Source: Neocallimastix lanati (nom. inval.)
Taxonomy: Eukaryota; Neocallimastigomycota; Neocallimastigomycetes; Neocallimastigales; Neocallimastigaceae
Length of the DNA: 48,323 nt
Direction of reading: 5' to 3'
NCBI GenBank assembly: GCA_016946835.1
Contig: JACVTC010000125.1
Location: 497,501-545,823 of the forward strand
Of the stretch, positions 20,781 through 32,187 are shown piece after piece. Under the pieces are notes generated by a model. That model had not been told where the DNA came from. It was given only the letters and a program-made list of their open reading frames with translations, and made no database searches. The translations under genes were made by a program, and so were the position numbers. Within the stretch, counting starts at the first letter, position 1. Each line of letters opens with the position of its first letter.

Positions 20781-20929
20781 CTTATCTTGTGTAAGAGTTG
20801 ATGGAAAACTAACAGAATCATTTAGTATTAAGAAAGGTGCTCGTCAAGGTTGTCCCCTCTCACCAATTTTACTTAACTTGGTTATTAATGATATTTTTAA
20901 TAATTGTGATTTCCATTAAAAAAAAAAAA
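20781..20929 (+). pseudogene. LINE reverse-transcriptase fragment
   Basis: Translates to VRVDGKLTESFSIKKGARQG followed by CPLSPILLNLVINDIFNNC, the RT motif around RQGCPLSPILFN. A TAA and an A run follow at about 20916-20929. It diverges from LINEs B and C (GARQG instead of GVRQG, LLNLVINDI), so it comes from another family or an older copy. Confidence 0.75.
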
Positions 20930-20940
20930 CAATTGTAAAC

Positions 20941-21289
20941 TTTTGCTGGGATAGAGATATGGCAGGAAAATCAATCAGGGTTAAGACTTATAAGAAAAAT
21001 AAATTTGAAAAAACTAGAGACCACCTAAAGCTCAGTTTCATGTATCTTGAATTTATCATTGGTTTCTGACGAGTACTACGTACCATCTGTTTTGCTGGGA
21101 TAGAGATATGGCAGGAAAATCAATCAGGGTTAAGACTTATAAGAAAAATAAATTTAAAAAAACTAGAGACCACCTAAAGCTCAGTTTCATGTATCTTGAA
21201 TTTAACATTGGTTTCTGACGAGTACTACGTACCATCTGTGAATATAAATAAAATTTAAAGTTTATAATAATTACGGCTATAAAAAAAAA
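20941..21289 (+). pseudogene. LINE fragment with a 149-bp tandem duplication
   Basis: 20941-21089 and 21090-21238 are near-identical direct copies; I noticed two substitutions. The frame (CWDRDMAGKSIRVKTYKKN, then LKLSFMYLEFIIGF) parallels the FYWEN...KYSQFSLGFFW segment of LINE B. The tail at 21239-21289 (AAAGTTTATAATAATTACGG then CTATAAAA) is a family-2 type 3' end. It is not functional. Confidence 0.7.
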
Positions 21290-21412
21290 TAATTTCGAGT
21301 TAGAGGTTCAGTTCACCTCGAAACTAATAATGTAGTTTTTTTTTTTAATATTAATATAAAAAAATAATTAATAAAAGAATGAAAATGTTTTCGCTTCCTA
21401 CTCAAAACAGTA
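21290..21412 (+). mobile_element. LINE B-like 3' end fragment
   Basis: CGAGTTAGAGGTTCA, TCACCTCGAA, TAATGTAGTTTTT and TTAATATTAATATAAAAAA match the LINE B stop-codon region and 3' UTR at about 8898-8960. It ends GTTTTCGCTTCCTACTCAAAA, similar to other LINE tails. It is degenerate. Confidence 0.6.
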
Positions 21413-21435
21413 ATATAATAATAAATAATAAATAA

Positions 21436-21466
<31 letters not shown>

Positions 21467-22096
21467 ATTATAATAATAGTAATAATAAATTTAAAATAAA
21501 ATTATTTATTTATTAATATTTTATTTTTTTTTTACATTTTTTTTTTTTTTTTAATTATAAATTTAATTAGGCTTAGTAATACAATATGTATGCTTGTAGT
21601 AATCTCTATATTGAATATTACAGATCTCATAGTTGTTTAAATTTCATATATATAAATTATATGTGAGTGTATATAAAATCTTTTTTTAAAAAAATTTTTT
21701 TTTTTTTAATTGTAAATTTATTATATATTAAATTTATTAATTATTGATATGCAATTACTATTAATCTATTATTTAACTTTATTCTTCTATTTCTATAAAA
21801 ATAAATATTAATTATATCAATATCTAGAGTTTACTATAGACATTAATGACATAGTGAATTTTGTTCTCTAAACTGAAATACATTATAATTTTACAAATTA
21901 ACTGTTTTAAGAAATAAAATAATAATTATTCTTAATAATTCTATTGATTAAATTTAAATCTAATCTTTTCATTTTAAAATAAAATAATTTTGATTAAAAA
22001 TTTATTGATGATTTAATTTAAAAATTTGAGATTGTATTATATTAAAAAAAATTTTTAAAAAAAAAAAAACTTTAAAAAAATATTTTGTTTTTAATC
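21413..22096. other. AT-rich intergenic DNA, no gene seen
   Basis: Microsatellite (AAAT)n near 21420-21467, then A+T-rich sequence with poly(T) and poly(A) runs and no recognisable open frame. Confidence 0.55.
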
Positions 22097-22110
22097 AATA
22101 AAAAATTATC
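22097..22110 (+). repeat. Target-site duplication of the SINE-like element (left copy)
   Basis: AATAAAAAATTATC, repeated exactly at 22590-22603 after the poly(A). At least 12 of the bases are non-poly(A) context, so a chance match is unlikely. Confidence 0.8.
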
Positions 22111-22553
22111 ATAGTCCGGAGTTCGATTCCACCTTACCACCCGTTATAATCCATTTGACAGCCTAACCCTAAATCGAACAAGTCATCGTCTACACTATGA
22201 TCGTGCTTCTCAGTTGTACGTATACATTGCCTGAAGCGGGGTGATTCCTGCGTATTGTAAATCCTCATTAGTTAATGTATCTGCGTGTTCATCACGTGTT
22301 AGGATAGATTTCCTAATTTGGAGAAAGGTAATGTAGTAAATAAATAATAATGTTATAGTGTATGTAGTTGTGGCTTGCCGTATCCATCATCTTCAAATCT
22401 TGTGGTTCTGTAATCCGTGACTGAGAGCGTCGACGCCGAAATGGTATGGCATGGGAGCACTTTGTTGTATCCTGATACACCCGATATAAAGTTTGTCTGA
22501 TATTAGTTGTCTGTTGTGGCTGGGATGATATGATCAAGACCTACAAGGGATAG

Positions 22554-22589
<36 letters not shown>
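22111..22589 (+). mobile_element. SINE-like non-autonomous retroelement with a LINE 3' end
   Basis: A 479-bp insertion bounded by perfect TSDs and ending GGGATAGTCT plus about 33 A, the same GTCT-poly(A) end as LINEs A' to D. It begins ATAGTCCGGAGTTCGATTCC, where AGTTCGATTCC (22120-22130) matches the Pol III B box GGTTCGANTCC at all but one position, as in the T-arm of a tRNA. Near its 3' end AGAGCGTCGACGCCG (22424-22438), followed by GGTATGGCATG, matches LINE D at 16743-16773. No open frame for RT or other enzymes is present. It is much richer in G+C than its surroundings. Most likely it is a tRNA-related SINE, possibly 5'-truncated (no A box seen), mobilised by the LINEs through the shared tail. 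Confidence 0.7.
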
Positions 22590-22593
<4 letters not shown>

Positions 22594-22603
22594 AAAAATT
22601 ATC

Positions 22604-23219
22604 GACTTATATTTAATTTTTCTTTATTTTTATTTAGCTAAAAAAAAAAATAAAAATAAAAATAAAAATTGGTAGTAACTATGCATTAAAAAAAATATGA
22701 ATAATTTTATTGAATAATTTTGTTTAATATTTATAACAAAAAATAATAATAATAAATTAAGATTTAACAAGAAAAAATAAGTAGTTTTAATATAAAATAA
22801 ATACAATATTAAAACTTTTTTGATAATAATAATCATTACTATTACATTTAATTCTAATAATAACTATTAATTAGTAAATAATAATAATATATATGTATAT
22901 ATTTATATATTTTTGTAATAAATAAAGTTATTATAAAATTATTAAAAACCATTTTCTTTTGAATTTGCCTTCTTTAATTCTTGTAGTAATTTGTTTTTGA
23001 AATTTTGTTTATATTGTTACATAATTATATGTTATGGTTCAAAAGGAAAAAAAGAATTTTTAATTATTATTACTTAAATGTATATAAATATGATTCTTTT
23101 TTAAAAGGTTAATATTATTGTTAGTATAAACATTAATGATTAATAATTTAATTAAACAAATTTAAATATTACAATTATTAATTATGAATATCATTATGTA
23201 TTACAATGTTAATACTTCA

Positions 23220-23250
<31 letters not shown>

Positions 23251-23673
23251 CTACAATTTATTAAATTATTTTTATTATCTACAAATTAATATTTTATTTT
23301 ATTTATTATTATTCATAATTATTTTCTTTATTTTAATCTTTTTTATATTGAATATTATTATAATTATTATTGTATTTTTCTCTTTATATATATTTATTTT
23401 AATTTTTTAATATTTTGTTTTTTATTAATATTAAAATTTATTAATTTTTAATATTATATAATTAAATTAAAAATTATATAAATAAATTATTTGTATTTAA
23501 TTATTTAAATATAATATAATTTAGTAAAAAAAAATTTTTTTTTTTAATTTTTTTTATTTTTATTTTCAACATTTAAAGAAAGGTTAAGTAGGAAATTGAA
23601 TTGTTAAAAATACATTCCAATACTTAAATACCATAAATTTATTGTATCTTTTCATAAATTAAATAAAAAAAAA
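22604..23673. other. AT-rich upstream region of the aminopeptidase gene
   Basis: Homopolymer-rich spacer with a poly(A) run at about 23225-23250. The minus-strand frame at 22630-22836 is low-complexity and not a credible gene. No clear promoter element could be separated from the A+T background. Confidence 0.5.
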
Positions 23674-24017
23674 ATGGAAAAGAGAGAATTATTACCAACT
23701 AATGTCAAGCCAACACATTACCAAATTTTCTTATTCCCAGATTTGGAAAAATTCATTTTTGAAGGAGAAGTTGTTATTGAGTAAGAAATTTCAATTCCTG
23801 ATAATTTATTATAATAATAATTTATTTATATAAAATATAATTTTCATTATTATTTATTATAATTTAATTTATTCAAGTCGTTATATAAATACAAAAAAAT
23901 TAAAAAAAAAAAAAAAAAAAAAATTATGTTCTTTTTAATTAATTTTATATTAATTATTGAGAAACAAATTCTTTATATTAAATCAAAATTGAAAATGTAA
24001 TTTCAAATTAGTAATTT

Positions 24018-24048
<31 letters not shown>

Positions 24049-24257
24049 ATTTTGTATAAATATATATATTGATTTACACTCATTATTGATAATAAAAAAG
24101 TTTAAATGTTAACAATGACTCTACAGAAATTATTACAAATGCTTATGATATGACTGTTCATACAGCTACAATTACTGATGTTAGTTCCATGGAAAAGTAA
24201 TTATTATTATTATTTTTATAAATTTTACTTTATAGTGATATAATTTTGCTCGAATAT

Positions 24258-24295
<38 letters not shown>

Positions 24296-25113
24296 AGTTT
24301 ATAATAAAAAAATAAAAACAAAACTTTAAAATTTTTTTAGCAAATTTGAATATTTTTAAATTTTTTAATTTAAATAATAACTAACTAACTAACTAATATA
24401 ATATTAAAGACAAGATGCAACTGACATTCAAATAAATAAAGATAGCCAAACATTAAAATTAACTTTTACCAATGTTATTAAAAAAGGATCAAAAGCAAAA
24501 TTATCTATTAAATTTACTGGTAATTTAAATAATGAAATGACTGGTTTTTATAGAAGTGAATATACTGATAAAGATGGTAAAAAGTAAGTTTTTTATTGCA
24601 TATATTATCATAATAGGCTAATATTAAATACAAAATGATAAAAAATAAAAAATAAAATAAAAAATAAAATAAAATTTCTTTCAAATTAAATGAATATAAA
24701 TATTTTATAAACATTAACGTAATATACATATATATATAATTTTTTTTTTTTTAATTAAAAATTTATAATATAATTATATTTTAAAATTTAATATAAATTT
24801 AAAGGAAATTTATGGCTTGTACACAATTTGAATCAGTTTATGCTCGTCGTTCATTCCCATGTTGGGATGAACCAGCTCTTAAAGCTACTTTTGATATTAA
24901 ATTAAGAGCTGAAGTTGATAAAACTACTCTTTCAAACATGCCAATTATAAAAGAAGAAAAAGTTACTATCAATGGAAAGGAATATAAGGATGTTACCTTT
25001 GATACTACTCCAATTATGAGTACTTATGTAAATATAATATTATTATAATTAAATTTTTAATAGTAATATAAAATAAAATAAAGAATATCTATAATCTTGT
25101 TATAACTTGCATA

Positions 25114-25144
<31 letters not shown>

Positions 25145-25756
25145 TTTTATGTATATAAATTTTTTAATATATTAATTTAAAAATTTAATATGATTTTTAA
25201 TAGCTTGTTGCATATATTGTTGGTGAATTAGATTACGTTGAAACAATGTCAAATCCAACTGCTCCAGCTGATGCTAAGCCAATTAAAGTTAGAGTTTATA
25301 CTTTAAAAGGTGAATCTTCTCAAGGTAATTATGCTGCTGAAGTTGCAGCTCGTGTTCTTGAATATTTTTCTGAATACTTCAACATTCCTTATCCACTTCC
25401 AAAGGTAAAATAATAACTAAATAAATAACTAAATAATTAATTAATTAATAATATATATCTTTAATATAATATTTTATTGTAAATTTTAATTAATGTTATA
25501 TTCTTTTCTTAACTAAAAAATTAATTAAAAGATGGATTTAATTGCTATACCTGATTTTGAATTTGGTGCTATGGAAAATTGGGGATTGGTTACTTTCCGT
25601 ACTGTTGCATTACTTTATGATGAAAAGAAAAGTTCTGTAGCTAGTAAGGAATATGTTTGTACTACTGTTGCTCATGAACTCGCTCACCAAGTAAATTTAA
25701 CATATAGATAAAAAAAGGAAAATAAAATTAATATTTATTTGTATTTATCGATTAAC

Positions 25757-25792
<36 letters not shown>

Positions 25793-25840
25793 TATATATA
25801 TTATTTATATAAAATACAATAAATACTTAAATTAATAATC

Positions 25841-25931
<91 letters not shown>

Positions 25932-28365
25932 GTGGTTCGGTAACTTAGTTACTCTTGGTTGGTGGAATGATTTATGGCTTAATGAAGGTTTTGCTACTTT
26001 TGTTGGTACTTTAGCTACTGATTATCTTTATCCAAAATGGAAAATCTTTACTTCTTTTGTTGTTGATGAATTACAAAGTGCTTTAGATTTAGATAGTCTT
26101 CGTAGTTCTCACCCAGTTCAAGTTGAAATTAATAAGGCTACTGAAGTTGATCAAGTTTTTGATAACATTAGGTAAATAATATTATATTATATAAATAATA
26201 CATGTATATAATTCTAAATATTAATTATAAGTAATAATTTTTTTTTCTTTAAATATTAAAATAAATATATTGATCTTAAATAATTAACTATATAAATGTA
26301 AAAATATTTAATATGACTATATTTAAAGTTATGAAAAGGGTGCTAGCGTTATTAGAATGCTTTGTGCTTGTCTTGGACAAGAAAAATTCATGGATGGTGT
26401 CCGTATTTACTTAAAGCGTCATATGTATAGTAATACAATAACCAAAGATTTATGGAAGGCTTTAAGTGAGTCTAGTGGTATTGATGTTAAAAATTTAATG
26501 GGTTCTTGGATTAATGATGTTGGGTAAATATAATAATAAATAACATTTTTATTATAATTATAATAAAAATTAATATATATATATATATATATATATATTT
26601 ATTAATTATTAATCATATATGTTGAAATTTTACTTTATTTATAATTTTTTTTTTTTTATATATACATTTTAAAATTATTATATAGTTATCCAATTGTTAC
26701 TATTAAAGATTATAAACAAGAAAATAATGAATTGACACTTTCATTATCTCAAAAACGATTCATTTCAACTGGTGATATGACACCAGAAGAAGAAGCTAAA
26801 TATGCTACCTGGTGGGTTCCATTAGGTATCACTACTCATGCTTCTCCAACTAAATCATTAGAAAATATTCTTACTGAAAAAGAGCAAACTATTACAATTC
26901 CATATCCTGATGATACTAACAAATTTATTAAATTAAACTTTGGTGAAACTGGAATGTATCGTGTTAAATATCCAAAGAATCTTTTACAAAATATTGGTGA
27001 AGTCATTAAGTTAGGATTAGAAGACAAATCAAAGGAAGTTATTGGTGTCAGTGATCGTATTGGTATTATATCAGATACTTTTGCTCTTGCTAAAAATGGT
27101 TCTGAAAGAACAGACAATGCTCTTGAGTTATTGAAATATTTTGAAAAAGAAACTGATTATAAGTAAATAAGAACATGTTTATATATATATATTTTGTTGT
27201 TTTTTTTTACTTATATTAATTCTTTACTATTATAAAAGATATTCTTTATTAATGCTTTTATTCATTTTATATTTTAAATTAAAATTCGTTTTATATATAT
27301 ATATATGTATATATTTATTTATTTACACCCTTTTTTTTGTTTTTTGTTTTTTTTATTGTTTTAGTGTTTTATCTCAAATTTATGTTAATACTTATGGTTT
27401 AAGATCAATTTGGTATGAAAAAGATCCTAAATTTTTAGAAGCTTTAAGTAAACTTGTTCTTAAAATTTTCTCACCACTTGTTGATAAGTATGGTTTCGAT
27501 TATGCACAAGAAGAATCTTATATTGATTCTAAAACAAGAACCTTAGTTCTTAAGGTTGCTGGTTTCTTCGGTGATAAGAAGTAATTTTTTTTTTTTTTTT
27601 TTTTTTTTAAATGAAAAATATAAATTCATATTTATTTATAATGTTTATTTAATAAATAAATTTAACTTATATTACTACTCTATATAAATACATATACACA
27701 CATATTTATATATATCATATCAAATTTTTAAATTTTTTAGGGTTATTAATGAAATTATTAGAAGATTAGAATTATTTATCAAAGGTGATGATGCTATTCT
27801 TAATCCAAATATTCGTAGATTTGCCTATGTTATTGCATTAAGTAATACTAATGGTGAAAAGGCTGAAACATTCTATGAAGAAATTCTTAATATTTATAAA
27901 AATCATGAAATTGCTGATCAACGTCTTATTGCTTTAAGATCACTTGGTGCTTCTAAAGAATCAAAATTAATTGAACGAACTCTTAATATTGCTATGGATA
28001 CAGAATTAATTCGTTTACAAGATATTATGTATGCTCTTATAAGTTTAACTTATGATAATCCAAATATTAAGGAAAGTCGTCCACGTGCTTGGAAATGGAT
28101 GGTTGACAATTGGTCTATTTTTGAAGAAAGATATAAGACTTCTGCCAGTATTTTAGCTGATATCTTTGAATTCTGTTCTGAAGGTTTAAATAGTAATGAA
28201 TCTCTTAAAGAAGTAGAAAATTGGGTTGAAAAAATGGGACCAAAATTAGATATTATAAGAAGATCAACTAATCAAGCTATTGAACGTTTGAAACAACAAA
28301 ATACTTGGATTGAACGTGATGATAAATATGTTCAAGCTTGGGCTGAAAAATATTTAGCCAATTAA
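23674..28365 (+). CDS. M1-family zinc aminopeptidase (11 exons, 903 aa)
   Basis: Cytosolic metallo-aminopeptidase of the puromycin-sensitive / yeast Aap1-Ape2 type, removing N-terminal residues from peptides. Exons: 23674-23780, 24101-24196, 24410-24583, 24805-25027, 25204-25404, 25532-25690, 25933-26171, 26329-26523, 26686-27162, 27365-27580, 27741-28365. Together they give 2712 nt in one open frame. Motifs: GAMEN at 279-283 (substrate N-terminus binding), HELAH at 315-319 and, 18 residues on, Glu338 in WLNEGFA (HEXXH-X18-E zinc site), and YEKGASV with the catalytic Tyr near 401. The C-terminal half is the helical domain of the family. There is no signal peptide or transmembrane segment. The start ATG gives the usual opening ([20 protein letters not shown]). 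All donors begin GTAA. Codon bias is weaker than in HSP90, suggesting lower expression. Confidence 0.95.
25839..25930 (+). repeat. (TAA)n microsatellite in aminopeptidase intron 6
   Basis: About 29 ATA/TAA triplets directly before the acceptor of the intron that splits the HELAHQ/WFGN zinc-site coding sequence. It follows a poly(T) run at 25760-25789. The acceptor is AAAAAG at the end of the repeat. Confidence 0.9.
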
Positions 28366-28427
28366 GATCAATAATCAACAATAATAATTTAAAAATAAAA
28401 TAAAAAATAAAAATAAAATAAAATAAA

Positions 28428-28480
<53 letters not shown>

Positions 28481-29224
28481 AACAATAACAATAATAATAA
28501 AATAATAAAAATAAAAATAAAAATTACTATTAATAATAATATTATTATAAATATTATAAAAAAAAAATATAAATAATAAATAAATAAAAAACATTGATAA
28601 TAATATAATATTATAATAATAATAATAATAATAATGTATTCGAGAAATTAAATTAAAACAAAAATAAAAATAATTATAATAATTAAAAAAATTATATATA
28701 TATATATATGAATTAATAATAATAATTAATCATTTTGTAATAATAAATAATAAATTTTATTACAATAATTACTATTATTATGAAATTATGTAAATTTTTT
28801 TTTTTATATATTTATTAAAATATATATTTTATCTAATATATAAAATATATAACTTGATTTTAAATTATAATTTCTAGTTTTATTGATCTGTTAGAGTGAT
28901 ATAATTTTTAGATTCTAGAATAAGCATTCCTTTTTTTTTTTTTTTTTTTATTTTTTTTTATTTTTTTTATTTTATTTTTTTTTTATTTTATTTTATTTTA
29001 TTTTATTTATTTATTTTTTACGTATGTTCATATTGGTCGATAATACTGAAATTTCTCAGAGGCTTAAACACACACACACACACACATATATATATAATAA
29101 TTACATTTTGTTTAATATTTTTTGATACGTAATTTTTTTTTTTTTTCTTTTATATTTTAAGTTTTTATTATTATTTTTTTTTTTTTTATTTTTATTTCTA
29201 TTTTGTTATTAAATTTATTTAAAT
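28366..29224. other. Aminopeptidase 3' flank, AT-rich with microsatellites
   Basis: A long A-run, (AT)n runs at about 28446-28473 and 28693-28709, poly(T) blocks, and a short (CA)n-(TA)n tract at about 29069-29095. No gene seen. Confidence 0.55.
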
Positions 29225-29660
29225 TTATTATCAAAAAGTTTCTCCTTTCTTGACAATGAATTTATGTTCTTTCTGACTATCTTTTTTCTGTTCATCAAAT
29301 AGGACATGATTTGTCCTTGGTCTCCTATTTCAATGGAATTTTATTATTACCGACATCCCTAGCTCTAGTTAGATTTCTTACATCCTTGTTATTGTTGATT
29401 TCCTTACGAAGATGTTTAATCATTTCTTCTTCTGAAGAAATTATCCTTGTCTTTCGTAAAACTATTTTCGGTAGTCATGGTCTCTCTCTGATGAATTATC
29501 ACTAATCAAGCATAAAATTTACTTTGTCCAAGCTGGTCTAGATCTCTTGACTTTTCCTAATTTAACAAAATTCAACAAAATATTTATCATTTTTTACCTT
29601 AAATACAATTTTCATCCCAACTCTTCACCTGATATCTCCAACAAAATAAACCTACCTATT
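29225..29660 (-). pseudogene. Unidentified decayed coding remnant
   Basis: A block of clearly higher G+C and complexity than its surroundings. Read on the minus strand, one frame gives SEEEMIKHLRKEINNNKDVR and continues through NLTRARDVGNNKIPL before a stop. Other short frames (KVKRSRPAWTK) lie nearby, with several stops between. I do not recognise a family. It may be a remnant of a retroelement or an old gene. The plus-strand open frame 29311-29505 is probably incidental. Confidence 0.3.
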
Positions 29661-30062
29661 GTGGTATAGTCAATGAATAATTAAAAATATTTAAATGAAA
29701 TAATGAAGGATCTTACAAATTAGAACTACCAAATAATGTTAAAAAAATAAAATTATAATCATATATATTAATACTTTGTTAAATTTGGCAACGTTATGAA
29801 TTTCATTTTATGTCTTTTATAAATAACTTTAATATTTTTTACTTTTTTTTTTTTTTGATTTAAGAGTATCAATTCACCAATTGATTATAACTCATTATAT
29901 AAAGTTAATAATTTTATATCAGATATTTAATATTTAAATACATTTATATAATTAATTCCATTATTTAATTTAATAATTAAATAAAAAAACAAAAAATAAA
30001 ATAAAAATAAATATAAAAGTTTACTTTCAAACATAAAAGCAAAAGCAAAGCAAAAACAAAAC

Positions 30063-30094
<32 letters not shown>

Positions 30095-30418
30095 ACAAAA
30101 CAAAACAAAACAAAACAAAACAAAACAAAACAAAACAAAACAAAAAAAAAAAAAAAAAGATTATAATTCATTAATATATAATATAAATATATTTCTTTAT
30201 AAAATTATACTGTAAATTGTATAATCTACAACTGAAATTGAATTGAATTATTAAATAAATAAATTTTATTAATTTGAAATAAGAATTAATTAATATTAAA
30301 TTAAAGATCTAAAAAAAAAAATAATAATAAAAAATAATAATAAAAAAAACAATAATTTTAAAAAAAAAAAATAAAAATAAATAAAATAAAATAAAAGTAA
30401 AATAAAATAAAATAAAAT
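29661..30418. other. AT-rich spacer with a (CAAAA)n repeat
   Basis: Low-complexity DNA. A pentanucleotide CAAAA array of about 18 units lies at about 30056-30145 and ends in poly(A). It creates false minus-strand frames (CFVLF repeats). No gene seen. Confidence 0.7.
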
Positions 30419-31018
30419 AAATAGCTGAATTATTAAATATATAAAGTACAGATTAAATAAAATAAAGTGAAATAAATAATTGAAATATAAATATAAAGTA
30501 CAGATTGAATAAAATAAAGTTAATAAATAACCGAAATATAAATATAAAGTACAGATTGAATAAAATAAAGTGAAATAAATAACTGAAATATAAATATAAG
30601 GTACAGATTGAATAAAGTGAAATAAATAACTGAAATATAAATATATGGTACAAATTGAATAAAATAAAGTGAAATAAATAACTGAAATATAAACATAAAG
30701 TACAGATTGAATAAAATAAAGTGAAATAAATAACTGAAATATAAACATAAAGTACAGATTGAATAAAATAAAGTGAAATAAATAACTAAAATATAAATAT
30801 AAGGTACAGATTGAATAAAATAAAGTGAAATAAATAACTGAAATATAAATATAAGGTACAAATTGAATAAAATAAAGTGAAATAAATAACTGAAATATAA
30901 ATATAAGGTACAGATTGAATAAAATAAAGTGAAATAAATAACTGAAATATAAATATAAAGTACAGATTGAATAAAGTGAAATAAATAACTGAAATATAAA
31001 TATAAAGTACAGATTGAA
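30419..31018. repeat. 52-bp minisatellite array, same family as 17430-18090
   Basis: About 12 units of the form GAATAAAATAAAGTGAAATA, then AATAACTGAAATATAAATAT, then AAAGTACAGATT. The unit is the 47-bp unit of the first array with about 5 extra bases (GTGAA segment). The array ends about 28 bp from the 3' end of the tRNA-Val gene. Confidence 0.92.
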
Positions 31019-31029
31019 AAAAATAAAAT

Positions 31030-31039
31030 AAAAATAAAA
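31030..31039 (-). terminator. Pol III terminator of the tRNA gene
   Basis: On the minus strand the sequence after the tRNA 3' end reads AATAATG then TTTTATTTTT, giving the T4/T5 runs expected for RNA polymerase III termination within about 10 nt of the gene. Confidence 0.65.
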
Positions 31040-31046
31040 CATTATT

Positions 31047-31119
31047 TACCCGAACCCGGGTTCGAACCGGAGACCTTTTGCGTGTAAAGCAAACGTGATA
31101 ACCACTACACTATTCCGAT
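31047..31119 (-). tRNA. tRNA-Val (anticodon UAC)
   Basis: A 73-nt cloverleaf without intron. The A-box region reads TAGTGTAGTGG. The anticodon arm is TTTGC / TTTACAC / GCAAA, with anticodon TAC at 31084-31086. The T-arm is TCCGG-TTCGAAC-CCGGG, containing a perfect B box GGTTCGAACCC. The acceptor strands ATCGGAA and TTCGGGT pair with one wobble and one G-G mismatch, a minor oddity that could mean slight decay. The sequence closely resembles eukaryotic tRNA-Val (GTGTAGTGGTTATCACG core). Three retrotransposons begin 16 bp upstream of its 5' end. Confidence 0.93.
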
Positions 31120-31130
31120 AACTGTTTTAT

Positions 31131-31134
31131 TTAT
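31131..31134. repeat. TTAT target-site duplication, tRNA-proximal copy
   Basis: TTAT lies 12-15 bp upstream of the tRNA 5' end and directly before the 5' LTR of element E1. The same tetramer follows the E1 3' LTR (37126-37129) and the E2 3' LTR (44147-44150). Confidence 0.75.
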
Positions 31135-32173
31135 TGATAAATAACAAAATTATTAAATTAAAATAAATAATAAAAAAACAAATTCTGTCTAACTTAACCC
31201 AAAAATTAATCCATTCTAAAAAAAAAAATTAAATCCATATTTAAGAAAAATTAATTAAATAAAAATAATTAAAATAAAATAATAATAAATTAATTAATTA
31301 TTAATAATTTTAATTAAAAACTAAAATAAATTAATAAATAATATTTTTCTAAGACTACAAATAAACAAAATAATAAACATATTTAATAAATTATAAACAA
31401 CAAATAAACAAACTTATAAACAACGCAAAATTAAAATTAAATAGTTAAATAATTTTTTAAGTTACTTTTATTTAAAATAATGATTATTTTATTTATTTTA
31501 TAACTCAACTTTTATAAACAAATTGTAATTAAAATAACATTTTAAAACTCATCTTTATTAACATTTTAATTGTAAATATTGTTTAATTTAATAATAAATT
31601 ATTCTTTATTTCTCTTTTATTAATTTTATTATTTTTAATGTAAATAGTTTAAAATCAAAGAAAAATATAAAAACATGTAAATATTTCTTATAAATTATTC
31701 TTTATTATTAATTATTTAATAAATTATTATAAATATTTTATTAGTTTTAATAATCAAAAAGTATGATTATTAATTATTTAATAAATTATTATAGATATTT
31801 TATTAGTTTTTAATAATCAATTTTTATGATTATTAATTAGTTAATAAATTATTATAAATATTTTATTAGTTATTAATAATCAATTTTATTATTAAAATTT
31901 AAAATAAATTAGTATAAATAATAAATATTTCATTTTATTATTTTATTAGTTTTTAACAATTATTTTATTAATTTAAACAAAATTAATTATTAAATAAATA
32001 AAGATTAATATTAAAATAAAAATAAATTTTTTTAATAAAACATTTTTGTGTTTAATAATAAAACATATTTATTTTTTTTAAATTCCTTAAATCAATTTTT
32101 ATTCAGTATTTATCCTTTTATTCACTTCTGCAAAATTTAATTTTTGTAGATTAAGAATATTAGGTATAAATCA
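31135..32173 (+). repeat. E1 5' LTR
   Basis: 1039 bp, almost entirely A+T, with TG...CA ends. It matches 36087-37125 base for base as far as I compared. It includes several near-repeats of TTATTAATTATTTAATAAAT near 31700-31900. Confidence 0.93.
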
Positions 32174-32174
32174 A

Positions 32175-32187
32175 TGGTGGAGAATCC
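32175..32187 (+). promoter_or_regulatory. E1 primer-binding site
   Basis: TGGTGGAGAATCC begins one base after the LTR. TGG complements the CCA tail of a tRNA. The implied primer tRNA ends GGATTCTCCACCA. I cannot name this tRNA; it is not the tRNA-Val in this window. Confidence 0.6.

Noticed and set aside
22313-22537. Minus-strand ORF in the SINE-like element
   Set aside because: It has no recognisable domain, runs opposite to the poly(A) polarity of the element, and overlaps the shared LINE 3' motif.
29927-30171. Minus-strand frames with CFVLF repeats
   Set aside because: Product of the (CAAAA)n microsatellite.
30419-31018. Possible CRISPR-like array because of regular spacing
   Set aside because: Units are contiguous with no unique spacers, the genome is eukaryotic, and no cas genes are present. 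It is a minisatellite.
30296-31042. Minus-strand open frames of up to 248 codons
   Set aside because: Same artefact from the 52-bp minisatellite; there are no conserved domains.
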